DNA of 64,000 nt. Origin: Citrobacter telavivensis. Its GTDB lineage: Bacteria > Pseudomonadota > Gammaproteobacteria > Enterobacterales > Enterobacteriaceae. Positions 25,241-34,885 of this stretch are shown piece by piece. The notes under the pieces are model-generated. The model searched no databases. It saw only the letters and a list, made by a program, of their open reading frames with translations, and was not told the DNA's origin. Location of the stretch: assembly GCA_009363175.1 (NCBI GenBank), contig CP045205.1:1674001-1738000 (forward strand), written 5' to 3'. Made by a program: the position numbers and the translations under genes. Position 1 is the first letter of the stretch, and every line of letters starts with the position of its first letter.

Positions 25241-26524
25241 TTAACGTTGCTTAGCCTCGTCAAAGCACTGGGCGATGATCTCCAGACCCTGACGGATTTG
25301 CGCATCTTCAATGGTGAGTGGAACAAGGATGCGCAGCACGTTGTAGTACGGCCCGCAGGAGAGCAGGATCAGCCCTTTGTCGCGGGCGCGAGCGACGATC
25401 TCTGCCGTCAGTTTCGCGTCCGGCTTGTTGTGGTCGCCGTCTTCAAACAGCTCAATAGCGATCATCGCCCCCAGCCCACGGACATCGCCGATTTCACGAT
25501 GCGTTTCGGCAATCGCCAACAGGCCGTTGCGCAGGGTTTCGCCGAGCTCGTTGGCTTTTTGCAGCAGATTTTCCTGCTCGAAAATATTCAGCACCGCCAG
25601 CGCGGCGGCGCAGGCAATCGGGTTGCCGGCATAGGTGCCGCCCAGCCCACCCGGCGGGATGGCGTCCATCACCTCCGCGCGTCCGGTCACGCCCGCCAGC
25701 GGGAAGCCCCCGGCGATAGACTTGGCGAAAGTCGTGATGTCCGGCGCCACGCCCATCTGCTCCATCGCGAACAGCGTACCGGTACGACCCGCGCCGCTCT
25801 GCACTTCATCGGCAATCAGCATGATCCCGTGTTCGTCGCAAATTGCGCGCAGGCGCTGCATAAAGGCTGGCGAGGCGGCGTAAAAGCCGCCTTCGCCCTG
25901 TACCGGTTCAATCACGATGGCGGCGATATCTTCCGGCGCGGCATCATTTTTGAAGATGCGGTGAATGCTGGCGATAGCGTCGTCTTCACTAATGCCGTGC
26001 AGGGCGCAGGGGTAGAGGGCGCGATAGACGTGGCCGGGCATCAGCCCCATGCCGGCTGAGTACGGGTTCACTTTTCCGGTCAGCGACAGGGTGTAGTGGG
26101 TGCGACCGTGGTACGCGCCGCTAAAGGCGATGGTTCCCGACCGTTTGGTGGCGGCGCGGGCTATCTTCACCGCGTTTTCCACGGCTTCAGAACCGGTGGT
26201 GACCAGCAGGGTTTTCTTGGCGAAGTCGCCCGGCACCTTCTGGTTCATGATTTCGCACAGCTGTAGATACGGCTCATAGGCCAGCACCTGGAAGCAGGTA
26301 TGAGACAGCTTTTTCAGCTGTTCTTCGACCGCCGAGACGATCTGCGGATGCAGGTGTCCGGTGTTCAGCACCGCGATACCGCCGGCAAAATCCAGGAACT
26401 CACGGCCTTCCACGTCCCAGACCCGACAGTTTTCCGCACGCTCGGCAAAGATAGGGTGGATCTGTCCTACGCCACGCGGAACGGCGTTGCTGCGACGCTG
26501 CATTAATTCGTTATTGGTGCTCAT
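25241..26524 (-). CDS. gabT: 4-aminobutyrate aminotransferase GabT
   Basis: PLP-dependent enzyme that transfers the amino group of GABA (or 5-aminovalerate) to 2-oxoglutarate. 427 residues, one more than in E. coli. The class III aminotransferase signature LIADEVQSGAGRTGTLFAMEQ and the PLP lysine in TTFAKSIAGGFPLAG are present. It is 25 bases after gabD. In this operon it works with GabD on GABA and on the lysine-to-glutarate route. Confidence 0.97.
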   Translation of the reverse strand: MSTNNELMQRRSNAVPRGVGQIHPIFAERAENCRVWDVEGREFLDFAGGIAVLNTGHLHPQIVSAVEEQLKKLSHTCFQVLAYEPYLQLCEIMNQKVPGDFAKKTLLVTTGSEAVENAVKIARAATKRSGTIAFSGAYHGRTHYTLSLTGKVNPYSAGMGLMPGHVYRALYPCALHGISEDDAIASIHRIFKNDAAPEDIAAIVIEPVQGEGGFYAASPAFMQRLRAICDEHGIMLIADEVQSGAGRTGTLFAMEQMGVAPDITTFAKSIAGGFPLAGVTGRAEVMDAIPPGGLGGTYAGNPIACAAALAVLNIFEQENLLQKANELGETLRNGLLAIAETHREIGDVRGLGAMIAIELFEDGDHNKPDAKLTAEIVARARDKGLILLSCGPYYNVLRILVPLTIEDAQIRQGLEIIAQCFDEAKQR

Positions 26525-26549
26525 CAGGTGTTCTCCAGTAGGTTTTTTA

Positions 26550-27998
26550 TTAAAGGCCGATGCACAGATATTTGATTTCTAAGTAATCTTCGATGCCGTA
26601 TTTGGAACCTTCGCGGCCAAGACCGGAGGCTTTGATCCCGCCAAACGGCGCGACTTCGTTCGAGATAATGCCGGTGTTAATGCCGACGATGCCGTACTCC
26701 AGCGCCTCGCCAACGCGAAAGACGCGGCTTAAATCACGGGCATAGAAATAGGCTGCCAGACCAAATTCGGTGTCGTTGGCCTGCCTGATGACGTCGGCTT
26801 CATCACTAAAGCGAAACAGTGGCGCCAGCGGGCCGAAGGTCTCTTCTTTGGCGACCTTCGCGTTGTCAGGTACGTCCACCAGGATGGTTGGCTGGAAGAA
26901 ATTGCCGCCCAGCGCGTGTGGCTTCCCACCGCTAATCACCCGGGCACCTTTTTCCAGCGCGTCGGCGATGTGCTCCTGCACTTTGGCGACTGCTTTCTCA
27001 TCAATCAGCGGGCCGGTGGTCACCTCAGGAGCCAGACCGTCGCCGAGGCGCAGTTTGTTCACTGCCTGTTGCAGTTTCTCAGCGAAGCGCTCGTAAACGC
27101 CGTCCTGCACATACAGACGGTTGGCGCAGACGCAGGTCTGCCCGGCGTTGCGAAACTTTGAAGCCAGCGCGCCTTCTACTGCTTTATCCAGGTCAGCATC
27201 GTCAAAGACGATAAACGGCGCGTTACCCCCCAGCTCCAGGGAGACCTTTTTGATGTCTTTGGCGCACTGTTCCATCAACTGGCGGCCAATCTCCGTCGAG
27301 CCGGTGAACGACAGTTTGCGCACCAGTGGGTTGCCGGTCAGTTCGTTGCCAACTGCGCCCGCCGAACCGGTGACGACGCTGAATACGCCCGCCGGGATCC
27401 CGGCGCGATTTGCCAGTTCCGCCAGCGCCAGCGCGGAGAACGGCGTCTGGCTGGCGGGTTTAAGCACCATCGTGCAGCCTGCCGCCAGTGCCGGACCCGC
27501 TTTGCGGGTGATCATCGCCGAAGGAAAGTTCCACGGCGTAATGGCGGCAGTAACGCCAATGGGTTGCTTAATGACGATCAGGCGTTTGTCGGCCTGGTGT
27601 CCGGGAATGGTGTCGCCATAAATACGTTTGCCCTCTTCGGCAAACCACTCAATAAAAGAGGCGGCATAGGTGATTTCCCCTTTGGCTTCCGCCAGTGGCT
27701 TACCCTGTTCAAGGGTCATCAGGCGGGCAAGATCGTCCTGATGTTCCATCATCAGATTGAACCAGCGGCGCAGAATGTTTGCCCGTTCTTTGGCGGTGAT
27801 GTCGCGCCAGGCGGGTAGCGCGCGGTTAGCGGCCTCAATGGCTTTGCGGGTCTCCGCGCTGCCCATTTTCGGTACGCTGCCCAGCGTCTCGCCGTTGGCC
27901 GGGTTGGTTACCGTAATGACGTCGCCGCTATCGGCATCGCGCCACTGGCCGTCGATCAAGGCCTGCTGACGGAACAACGTCGGATCGTTAAGTTGCAT
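26550..27998 (-). CDS. gabD: Succinate-semialdehyde dehydrogenase GabD
   Basis: NADP-dependent aldehyde dehydrogenase, 482 residues as in E. coli, acting on succinate and glutarate semialdehydes. Motifs: NAD(P) loop FTGSTEIGRQLMEQ, general-base glutamate in LELGGNAPF, catalytic cysteine in NAGQTCVCANR, and the EEVFGPLA-like motif (EETFGPLAPLF). It is 14 bases after lhgO. Confidence 0.97.
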   Translation of the reverse strand: MQLNDPTLFRQQALIDGQWRDADSGDVITVTNPANGETLGSVPKMGSAETRKAIEAANRALPAWRDITAKERANILRRWFNLMMEHQDDLARLMTLEQGKPLAEAKGEITYAASFIEWFAEEGKRIYGDTIPGHQADKRLIVIKQPIGVTAAITPWNFPSAMITRKAGPALAAGCTMVLKPASQTPFSALALAELANRAGIPAGVFSVVTGSAGAVGNELTGNPLVRKLSFTGSTEIGRQLMEQCAKDIKKVSLELGGNAPFIVFDDADLDKAVEGALASKFRNAGQTCVCANRLYVQDGVYERFAEKLQQAVNKLRLGDGLAPEVTTGPLIDEKAVAKVQEHIADALEKGARVISGGKPHALGGNFFQPTILVDVPDNAKVAKEETFGPLAPLFRFSDEADVIRQANDTEFGLAAYFYARDLSRVFRVGEALEYGIVGINTGIISNEVAPFGGIKASGLGREGSKYGIEDYLEIKYLCIGL

Positions 27999-28012
27999 GA
28001 TGGCTTCCTGTC

Positions 28013-29290
28013 TTAAAAAGGTGAACGGGTGAAGGCGGCGTGTAAGGTGTCCACGCTACGTGCCGCACGCAGCGTGCGTCCGGGATTGCTCTGGCTTGCC
28101 AGCAGCGTCTGTACCTGGCTGACGATGTGTGCGCCGATGGGGATCGCCGACGTCGCCGCCGGGGAGGGGGCATTGCAGGTGTGGATCGATCGCGGGGTGG
28201 TGACAAACAAAAAATCATCGATCAGCTTGCCGTCCGGCGAGACCGCCTGCGCGCGGACGCCTGCGGGCCACGGTTGCAGATCGCTTAGCGTCAGGCTCGG
28301 GCAGTACTTTTGCACCAGCCGCAGATAGCCACTTTTGCACAGCGAGTTTTTCATTTCGCTAAGGCCTGCGCACAGGTTGTTTTGCAGAACCCGACGAATG
28401 CCGGCAGAACCGAGGATCTCCAGCGTGTCGCTGAGCGAAAAGTCCTGCTTGCGATAACCTTCGCGCTTAAACGCCAGTACGGCGTTCGGCCCGACCGTGA
28501 CGCTGCCATCGATCATGCGGGTAAGATGAACGCCAAGAAACGGCATTGCCGGATCGGGGATCGGGTAGATCAGATGGTTGACTATCTGGTTGTGTTCTGC
28601 GGCCAGACGGAAGTATTCGCCACGGAACGGGCAGATGATAAAACCCGGTTCGATGCCGAGCATTTTCACCAGCCGGTCGGCCATCAGCCCGGAGCAGGTA
28701 ATCAGCGTTGCGCCACTAAATTCCTGCCCTTGGCGGGTATGCACCACCACGCCCGAGGCGTGTTCTTTCAGGGCGCTGACGTTGGCGTTGTAGATAATCT
28801 CGCCGCCTCTGGCCTGGAAGATTTTCGCCATTGCTTCCGTCACGTCGCGGTAGCTGACAATCCCGCTGGACGGCACAAAAATGCCGCCGAGTCCGGTAAT
28901 GTTTGGTTCGCGCTCGCGCAGTTCCTGCGCATTCAGCCACTCGCGCTCCAGGCCGTTGGCCGCGGTGCGATCCCACAGGGCGCGCATCCGGCCCATTTCC
29001 TGCTCAGAGGTGGCGACCAGCATCTTGCCGCAGGTGTCGTAGCGGATGCCGTTTTGATCGCAAAAGGCTTTGGTTGCACGGTTGCCGGCGAGACAAAACT
29101 GCGCCTTCAGACTGCCGGGGGTGTAATAGACCCCGGCGTGGATCACGCCGCTGTTGTGGCCCGTCTGGTGACAGGCCGGGCCGGACTCTTTTTCCAGCAG
29201 CGCTACCCGGGCATCCGGATAAACGTCAATTAACTGCATGGCGGTCGACATGCCAATAATGCCGCCGCCAATAATCACAAAATCATACAT
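28013..29290 (-). CDS. lhgO: L-2-hydroxyglutarate dehydrogenase LhgO (YgaF)
   Basis: FAD-dependent, membrane-associated oxidoreductase that turns L-2-hydroxyglutarate made by GlaH into 2-oxoglutarate, feeding electrons to quinone. 425 residues; E. coli 422. The N-terminal FAD Rossmann motif GGGIIGMSTAMQLID and the HNSGVIHAGVYY active-site histidine region are clear. Eighteen bases separate it from glaH. Confidence 0.95.
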   Translation of the reverse strand: MYDFVIIGGGIIGMSTAMQLIDVYPDARVALLEKESGPACHQTGHNSGVIHAGVYYTPGSLKAQFCLAGNRATKAFCDQNGIRYDTCGKMLVATSEQEMGRMRALWDRTAANGLEREWLNAQELREREPNITGLGGIFVPSSGIVSYRDVTEAMAKIFQARGGEIIYNANVSALKEHASGVVVHTRQGQEFSGATLITCSGLMADRLVKMLGIEPGFIICPFRGEYFRLAAEHNQIVNHLIYPIPDPAMPFLGVHLTRMIDGSVTVGPNAVLAFKREGYRKQDFSLSDTLEILGSAGIRRVLQNNLCAGLSEMKNSLCKSGYLRLVQKYCPSLTLSDLQPWPAGVRAQAVSPDGKLIDDFLFVTTPRSIHTCNAPSPAATSAIPIGAHIVSQVQTLLASQSNPGRTLRAARSVDTLHAAFTRSPF

Positions 29291-29308
29291 CCGCTTGTTC
29301 CTTCACGC

Positions 29309-30286
29309 TTACTGGTGAGTCTGGTAGTGGTGGGTGGAATAAGCGAAGTAGCCGCGCTGGCGCATCAGTTCGCGGCGCAGGTCCGGGTGCGAGGTAAAGC
29401 GATCGCGACCGTGCAGCCAGAACAGGTTGTTAATCAGCAGGAATTTGCCCACCGATACCGGAACGGACAGGATGCTTTTGCTGGTTTCCAGCGCATCGGA
29501 CAGGTCGCTCAGCCAGACGCCTTCCTCAAAATCTTTTGGTTGCACGAACTGGTCGATGTAGCGCATGACCGGGCGGCCCTGTTGGTCTACGTCAAACACC
29601 GGGTGGAACACATCATGGCTGACGTTCTTGCTGGGCGGCGCGGCGAAGCGCATTGGACGACGAGCCAGGGGATGGCTGAAGTACTTGTCGAGATGCTCCC
29701 AGTCGTCGAGATGCAGCAGCAGCGAGTTGCCGCCGGTCATGTTCTGCTCGTCGATCTTCATCATCAGCACATAATCGGTGATTTCTTCGACGTAAGTACC
29801 GTCGTTATGCAACTCCATGACGCGGTGCGGCTGGCGCAGATAGCTGTCTGAGTTATCGACATTTTTCACCACGAAGCGCGCATAGTACTGACCACTCATG
29901 GCGTCAAAGTTGGAGCGCCCAACCAGATGTGCCACTGCGGTTGCCAGTTTGACCATCTCGTCAGCCTGCGCCACGTCATCGATGCCTTCCGCGTTGATCA
30001 ACAACGCGCCTTCTGCACGATCGAGCAGCGTTTTCAGCAGCAGCGGTTGCAACTGGTTGTCGCACAGACTGTCGAGGATCTGGCCCACTTTGAAGCGCAG
30101 GAACGACTTATATTCCAGCGCCTGCACCGGCCACTGCGCGACCTGCTGGAGAAAGTGTTCCGTCGTTCGGGCAGAAAAGGTCAGCTCCAGCAGACGCGGA
30201 GACTGGGCCGACGGTTTCAGCGTAAATCTGCTGTCGTGCTGGCCTGGATCTTCAGCGTTCGGTTTAACGGCAGTCAGTGCATTCAT
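29309..30286 (-). CDS. glaH: Glutarate 2-hydroxylase GlaH (CsiD)
   Basis: Fe(II)/2-oxoglutarate-dependent dioxygenase that hydroxylates glutarate to L-2-hydroxyglutarate with succinate and CO2 release. At 325 residues it matches E. coli CsiD. The iron-binding HxD is in LHNDGTYVEE, the distal His in FWLHGRDRF, and the 2-oxoglutarate-binding Arg follows shortly after. First gene of the carbon-starvation operon glaH-lhgO-gabDTP-csiR; E. coli transcription needs sigma-S and cAMP-CRP. Confidence 0.96.
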   Translation of the reverse strand: MNALTAVKPNAEDPGQHDSRFTLKPSAQSPRLLELTFSARTTEHFLQQVAQWPVQALEYKSFLRFKVGQILDSLCDNQLQPLLLKTLLDRAEGALLINAEGIDDVAQADEMVKLATAVAHLVGRSNFDAMSGQYYARFVVKNVDNSDSYLRQPHRVMELHNDGTYVEEITDYVLMMKIDEQNMTGGNSLLLHLDDWEHLDKYFSHPLARRPMRFAAPPSKNVSHDVFHPVFDVDQQGRPVMRYIDQFVQPKDFEEGVWLSDLSDALETSKSILSVPVSVGKFLLINNLFWLHGRDRFTSHPDLRRELMRQRGYFAYSTHHYQTHQ

Positions 30287-30403
30287 CAGAATCGATCCTC
30301 TCAGTAGATGGTCAGGGAAACATGGCGAAGCTCATTTCGTAGCCATAAATTAAAAATATCTACATTTTTAATAAACGCGCACAAAATGAACTTTTTGTTT
30401 CTT

Positions 30404-30425
30404 TTTTGTGATCAAAAGCAACAAA
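30404..30425 (-). promoter_or_regulatory. Candidate CRP site of the glaH promoter
   Basis: On the plus strand TTGTGATCAAAAGCAACAA holds one good CRP half-site (TGTGA) and a weak second half, centred near 30415, about 130 bases before the glaH ATG. In E. coli the csiD promoter is activated by CRP from about -68.5; the position here would fit a start near 30346. The second half-site is poor, so this is tentative. Confidence 0.4.
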
Positions 30426-30559
30426 TATTTAACATTGTTAAGTGCAGGGATATCGGGATGATTACCGTGAGAAAAGGGAAGAAAAGGTTGAGGAAACCGC
30501 CGCTTAGCCTACACTAACGCGGGTTGTGGTGCGTCTGATGAGCGGGGCTTGGGATAAAC

Positions 30560-32053
30560 ATGTTGATTAAAAACCTCTTTCGTCGGGTGAAGTGGGTGAG
30601 TTCCGGCCTGTTGGCGCTGGTCAAACACGTGGTGCTGACGCTGCTGGTGGTACTGATTGTTTTCCTGGGCGTGCGGGTGTATCAGACAGAGAGCGGACCG
30701 GACCTTCATCTCTGGCACACCTGGCACGGGAATGAGATGAGCGCGGCGGCGCTGGACAATGCCACGTTTGCACAGTATCAGGCGCAGGAAGAGATGCTGT
30801 TTGCCGATCTGCAAAAACAGGTGGGCGATAAGCTGAGTGCGGATGAGCAGACGCCGATCAACCGTTTCTGGTCGGGCAGCCGGGTTTATCCGGCGCAATT
30901 TACCCCCAACGGGAACCGCTCATTCGTGCTGATGCCGCAAGGTAAACCGCGCGGCGTTGCCGTGATGCTGCACGGCCTGACCGATTCGCCCTATAGCCTG
31001 AAATATTTAGCGCAGATCTACCAGCGGCAGGGATTCATCGCCGTGGTGCCGCGCCTGCCCGGACACGGTACTGCGCCTGGTGCATTAACGGCGGTCGACT
31101 GGGAAGCGTGGCTGGCCGCGACGCGGCTGGCGGTTCGTGAGGCGACGCGACTGGCGGGTACCGAAGTGCCGCTGCATCTGGTGGGGTACTCTAACGGTGG
31201 CGCGCTGGCGCTGAAATACACGCTGGACAGTCTGGACGACGACGCGCTGCGACGCCCGCGTCAGCTGGTGCTGCTATCGCCGATGATTGGCGTCACGTCA
31301 TTTGCCCGTTTTGCCGGGCTGGCGGGACTGCCGGCGCTGTTCCCCGCCTTTGCCAAAGCCGCGTGGCTTAACGTCACGCCAGAATATAACCCCTTCAAAT
31401 ACAATTCGTTTCCGGTTAATGCGGCGCGGCAGTCTTATTTGCTGACCAAAGCGTTACAGCAGCAAATCGTACAGGATGCGCAGAATACGCGACTTCACGA
31501 TCTTCCTCCGGTGCTGACCTTCCAGTCGGTGATGGATTCTACCGTCAGCACCCAGGCGGTAGTGGATTCGCTGTATCGCTATCTGGGGCCAAACGGCAGC
31601 GAACTGGTGCTGTTTGATATCAATCAGGCTGCTAACCTGCGACCACTGCTGCGTAGTGCGTCTTATACCGCCGCGGCGACGCTGTTGCCGTCTGTACCGC
31701 GTGCTTACCGCACGACGGTGGTGACCAACGCCACGGCGGAAACCGTGGCCGTGGTGGCGCGTGACACGCTCGCCGGAACGCGTGAAGTGCAGATTCAGCC
31801 GTTACGGGAAGCCTGGCCACAGGAGATGTATTCGCTGTCGCATGTGGCGGTGCCGTTTCCACTGACCGATTCTTTGTACGGGTTGAAGCCGGATGCGTTG
31901 AATCGTTATGGGGTGAGCATCGGTACGATTGCGCTGCGCGGAGAGACCGCCACGCTGCTGGTGGGGCTGGATACGTTAATGCGTGTCACCTCGAATCCGT
32001 TCTTTCCCTATCTACAGGAACGGGTTGAGGCGGTGGTCGGGGGGCAACGTTAA
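30560..32053 (+). CDS. Membrane-anchored alpha/beta hydrolase
   Basis: A 497-residue protein with one N-terminal membrane anchor (about residues 18-41) and a serine hydrolase domain of the S33/alpha-beta type: oxyanion region VMLHGLTDSPYS, nucleophile elbow GYSNGG (near residue 214), and candidate acidic residue in the DSTVS segment. The rest of the protein is probably periplasmic. Divergent from glaH with a private promoter region. The substrate is not evident; carboxylesterase or lipase-like activity is possible. Confidence 0.8.
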   Translation: MLIKNLFRRVKWVSSGLLALVKHVVLTLLVVLIVFLGVRVYQTESGPDLHLWHTWHGNEMSAAALDNATFAQYQAQEEMLFADLQKQVGDKLSADEQTPINRFWSGSRVYPAQFTPNGNRSFVLMPQGKPRGVAVMLHGLTDSPYSLKYLAQIYQRQGFIAVVPRLPGHGTAPGALTAVDWEAWLAATRLAVREATRLAGTEVPLHLVGYSNGGALALKYTLDSLDDDALRRPRQLVLLSPMIGVTSFARFAGLAGLPALFPAFAKAAWLNVTPEYNPFKYNSFPVNAARQSYLLTKALQQQIVQDAQNTRLHDLPPVLTFQSVMDSTVSTQAVVDSLYRYLGPNGSELVLFDINQAANLRPLLRSASYTAAATLLPSVPRAYRTTVVTNATAETVAVVARDTLAGTREVQIQPLREAWPQEMYSLSHVAVPFPLTDSLYGLKPDALNRYGVSIGTIALRGETATLLVGLDTLMRVTSNPFFPYLQERVEAVVGGQR

Positions 32054-32121
32054 CGCGTTTTATCGCCCCTCCGGGGATGAACGACAGCGGGTAAGTTCAG
32101 CCCGGTAAATGGGTAACAAGC

Positions 32122-32145
32122 AAAAAGCCGCTTACGCGGCTTTTT
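32122..32145. terminator. Bidirectional terminator
   Basis: AAAAAGCCGC (32122-32131) pairs perfectly with GCGGCTTTTT (32136-32145) around TTAC, placed between convergent genes. Confidence 0.85.
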
Positions 32146-32163
32146 GCCTGATGAACGTCAGGA

Positions 32164-32520
32164 TTATTCGCTGATTTTTTTCTCAACGGCGGCGGCGCCT
32201 TCTTTGGTCTTATTCCAGCCCTTTTCAGTCCCTTCTTTCGTGGCATTCCAGCCTTTCTCGGTGCCTTCTTTGGTTTTATTCCAGGTTTTCTGCGAACCTT
32301 CACTGACTTTACTGCGTAGACTATCGCTTTTACCTTCAGCGGTATGTTTTGCTTTCAGTCGTTGCTCTTCACCCTGATTCTGTGCCTGGTGCAGTTTTTC
32401 TTTTGCGGTATTCGCATTTTCATGCGCGGCAGCCACATCATTATCCGTTGCGTGTGTGGTTGCAGCAAAAACAGGTGAAGCCAGCAGAAGTGCAGATAAT
32501 GCGATCATGGTCTTTTTCAT
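32164..32520 (-). CDS. Periplasmic protein with LEA-like 11-residue repeats
   Basis: From the ATG at 32520, preceded by GAGGATATT, the product has 118 residues: a signal peptide (MKKTMIALSALLLASPVFA), a charged alanine-rich helical section, and then three consecutive 11-mers, KTWNKTKEGTE, KGWNATKEGTE, KGWNKTKEGAA. The 11-residue period with Lys-Glu-Gly is the pattern of group 3 LEA (late embryogenesis abundant) desiccation proteins. A role in periplasmic protection is inference. The DNA repeats at 33 bp are imperfect, so the repeat is under protein-level constraint or of some age. Confidence 0.75.
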   Translation of the reverse strand: MKKTMIALSALLLASPVFAATTHATDNDVAAAHENANTAKEKLHQAQNQGEEQRLKAKHTAEGKSDSLRSKVSEGSQKTWNKTKEGTEKGWNATKEGTEKGWNKTKEGAAAVEKKISE

Positions 32521-32791
32521 AATATCCTCGCTTAACATTATTCGTTATTAGCGTGATTAAGCATGACAGCTGAACGAGGCGCTGGCTTTAGGAAAAAACT
32601 GTAAGCAGGAAATATCATTTTTTTTCCATGCGTTATGCTGGGAACGCATCACGCAGAATTATCCTGGCGGTGAGAAATAAATATCGTCGCGACTATGGTC
32701 AATTCTCGTTCTTTCTACCATGCTTTTTAGACTCGTGACGTTAAGCGGGTAAATGGCATTGTAATAACTTATCTCTCGTCCGGGGCTGACA

Positions 32792-34315
32792 ATGCGTAAC
32801 ATTCTTCCCCCCATTATCGTTACCGTGTTGCTCTTTGTTTTTGGCGTTTTAATTCTTAACGCGCAGCTCTGGTATTCAGCCAGAGCTGACAGCCTTGCGG
32901 GTGCGCGGTATGTGGTGAGTGATGTCAATGTCATTCTTGATGAAGCGAGTCTTGCCACCCGTACGGCCAGCAATGTCGCCCTGAAAGGCTGCGACCAGGA
33001 AAGTCAGTATCTGCTTGGCATGGAGGCGGCGTTACAGCCCCATCTCAGGACTATCTTTATCTTTCGCCAGGGAGAGATATGGTGTTCGTCGCTACCGGGT
33101 AATCGCATGTTGCTTACGCATCTTCCGCAGGTTCCCGACAGCACACTGTTGCTCGCGTCGGCAAAAAATACCGTCAACAAACAACCTGTTCTGTTGTACC
33201 AGACGCCGCTCGCCGAAAAGCGAATTGTAGTCACCATCAGCGATCAACATATTCGTGACACATTGCGTACGCCGCTGAAAGGGGTGAGCTACGCGCTTAG
33301 GGTCGGCAGCGTGGTGCTGGGATTGTCGGGGGATGTGGTTAAGGTAAGTGAGTCAGAGCGGAATTTTGGCTACGTAAAGTCTGGCCATTATCCCTTCGCG
33401 GTAAGATATAACCAACCTTCGCTATTTAGTTTGCACAGACTCATCAGCCAGGGAATGGGCATTATCGTTTTTATTGCGCTGATATCGTGTCTCGCAGGGT
33501 ATGCTCTCGAACGGTATTTAAACAGAAGCACCACCCCGGAAGAAACGCTGCGCAGGGCCATAAATAAAGGGGAAATTGTTCCTTTTTACCAGCCGGTGGT
33601 GAATGGCAGAGAAGGAACGCTGCGAGGGGTAGAAGTACTGGCAAGATGGAAACATCCCACTGCGGGATATATTTCCCCGGCATCCTTTATCCCGGTGGCA
33701 GAAAAATCGGGGCTGATTATTCCGCTCACCCAGGGGTTGATGAGCCAGGTTGCCGCGAATATGAACGCGATTGCCAGTAAACTGCCGGAAGGTTTTCATG
33801 TCGGAATTAACGTGAGTGCTTCCCATATTTCTTCTCCGTCATTTGTAGCAGAATGCCTGAAATACAAGGAAAGTTTCAGGCGAAAAGATCTGAACCTGGT
33901 CATTGAGGTGACGGAGCGCGAACCTTTGCATGTTGATGAACACCTGGTACAAACGCTTAATGTTCTTCATGAAAATGGTTTTGTTATCGCACTGGATGAT
34001 TTTGGTACCGGGTATTCGGGGCTTTCATATCTTCACGATTTGCACATTGATTATATCAAGATCGATCAAAGCTTTGTTGCACGGGTTAACACAGAAGAAG
34101 ATTCAACCCGGATCCTGGATTGTGTGCTGGATCTGGCGCGAAAACTGTCGTTAAGTATTGTTGCCGAGGGGGTGGAAACGAAAGAGCAGGTTGACTACCT
34201 GAACCGCAACAATATTACCTTCCAGCAGGGGTACTATTTCTTTAAACCGGTCAACTTCACTGAACTGATAAAAATTATCTTATCAAAACCTAAAGTAAAG
34301 GTAATCGTTGAGTAG
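32792..34315 (+). CDS. CSS-motif EAL-domain cyclic-di-GMP phosphodiesterase
   Basis: A 507-residue membrane enzyme expected to cleave c-di-GMP. N-terminal membrane segment (about residues 5-25), a periplasmic CSS-motif sensor with WCSSLPG, a second membrane segment (about 217-240), and a cytosolic EAL domain. Catalytic residues are all present: EVLAR (E281), INVSAS, EVTERE, DDFGTGYSG (D402-D403), YIKID, VAEGVE, QQGYYF. It belongs with E. coli PdeB/PdeC/PdeG-type proteins, in which periplasmic thiols control activity. The neighbouring fimbrial genes make a motile-to-sessile role plausible. Confidence 0.88.
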   Translation: MRNILPPIIVTVLLFVFGVLILNAQLWYSARADSLAGARYVVSDVNVILDEASLATRTASNVALKGCDQESQYLLGMEAALQPHLRTIFIFRQGEIWCSSLPGNRMLLTHLPQVPDSTLLLASAKNTVNKQPVLLYQTPLAEKRIVVTISDQHIRDTLRTPLKGVSYALRVGSVVLGLSGDVVKVSESERNFGYVKSGHYPFAVRYNQPSLFSLHRLISQGMGIIVFIALISCLAGYALERYLNRSTTPEETLRRAINKGEIVPFYQPVVNGREGTLRGVEVLARWKHPTAGYISPASFIPVAEKSGLIIPLTQGLMSQVAANMNAIASKLPEGFHVGINVSASHISSPSFVAECLKYKESFRRKDLNLVIEVTEREPLHVDEHLVQTLNVLHENGFVIALDDFGTGYSGLSYLHDLHIDYIKIDQSFVARVNTEEDSTRILDCVLDLARKLSLSIVAEGVETKEQVDYLNRNNITFQQGYYFFKPVNFTELIKIILSKPKVKVIVE

Positions 34316-34325
34316 GTGGAATATT

Positions 34326-34517
34326 TCAATTTGAATGACGTGTATCGGAAGCATTCACCTCCTGCATCCCTTTTTGCGGGTCAAGAAAATAGCATTTTGT
34401 TTTTGATGAATAGGCCTGCGAAGCCGCTTCGCATTCCGAGTAATGGGTAAAGGCGCCAATGACTTCGCTTTTTGTATTGTTGCCGGTAAGCGCAAAAACC
34501 AATGCCAGAACGTACAT
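34326..34517 (-). CDS. Small DUF1482-like protein
   Basis: 63 residues, preceded by a good AAGGATGAAAC ribosome site. N-terminal hydrophobic MYVLALVFAL and spaced cysteines with CEAASQAY and KCYF resemble the DUF1482 family (E. coli YebW type), short phage-linked proteins of unknown role. Convergent with the EAL gene. Confidence 0.6.
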   Translation of the reverse strand: MYVLALVFALTGNNTKSEVIGAFTHYSECEAASQAYSSKTKCYFLDPQKGMQEVNASDTRHSN

Positions 34518-34750
34518 GTTTCATCCTTAAAATAACGACGGGTTGCTATTATGGGTTGATTTGTAAATAAAGAGTTTTGTGCTTTTATTGATAATAAAAG
34601 GTAAAAATAGAATGCCTTTAATCCTTCTAATAATACGGCTGGCATCACTGAATACAAGTCAAAAACTCTGGAAAGTCCGTTTTCGGATAACTTATCTTTT
34701 ATTTATGATGTAAATAAATAGCGAACCTGATTCGTATCATAGGGATACGA

Positions 34751-34885
34751 TCAGGGAGTGAGAATGCGTCGTATCCCCGCCAGGGCCAAAGCGGAATCGG
34801 GCGTGGAAAGCCCGTCGCGTTGATACAGCGGTAAACTGACGATTTGCTCATTGCCAGAAACTGGGGCCTGGACGACATTATTCAT
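34751..34885 (-). CDS. Candidate 44-residue ORF overlapping the adhesin stop
   Basis: The adhesin gene ends in the sequence ATGAATAA, where an ATG lies five bases before the end of the stop codon in another frame. It opens a 44-codon frame beginning MNNVVQAPVSGNEQIVSL and ending RRILTP. GC content is higher than the surrounding intergenic DNA, consistent with coding. It would be translationally coupled to the last fimbrial gene. No family recognised; it could also be the remains of a longer gene. Confidence 0.4.
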   Translation of the reverse strand: MNNVVQAPVSGNEQIVSLPLYQRDGLSTPDSALALAGIRRILTP

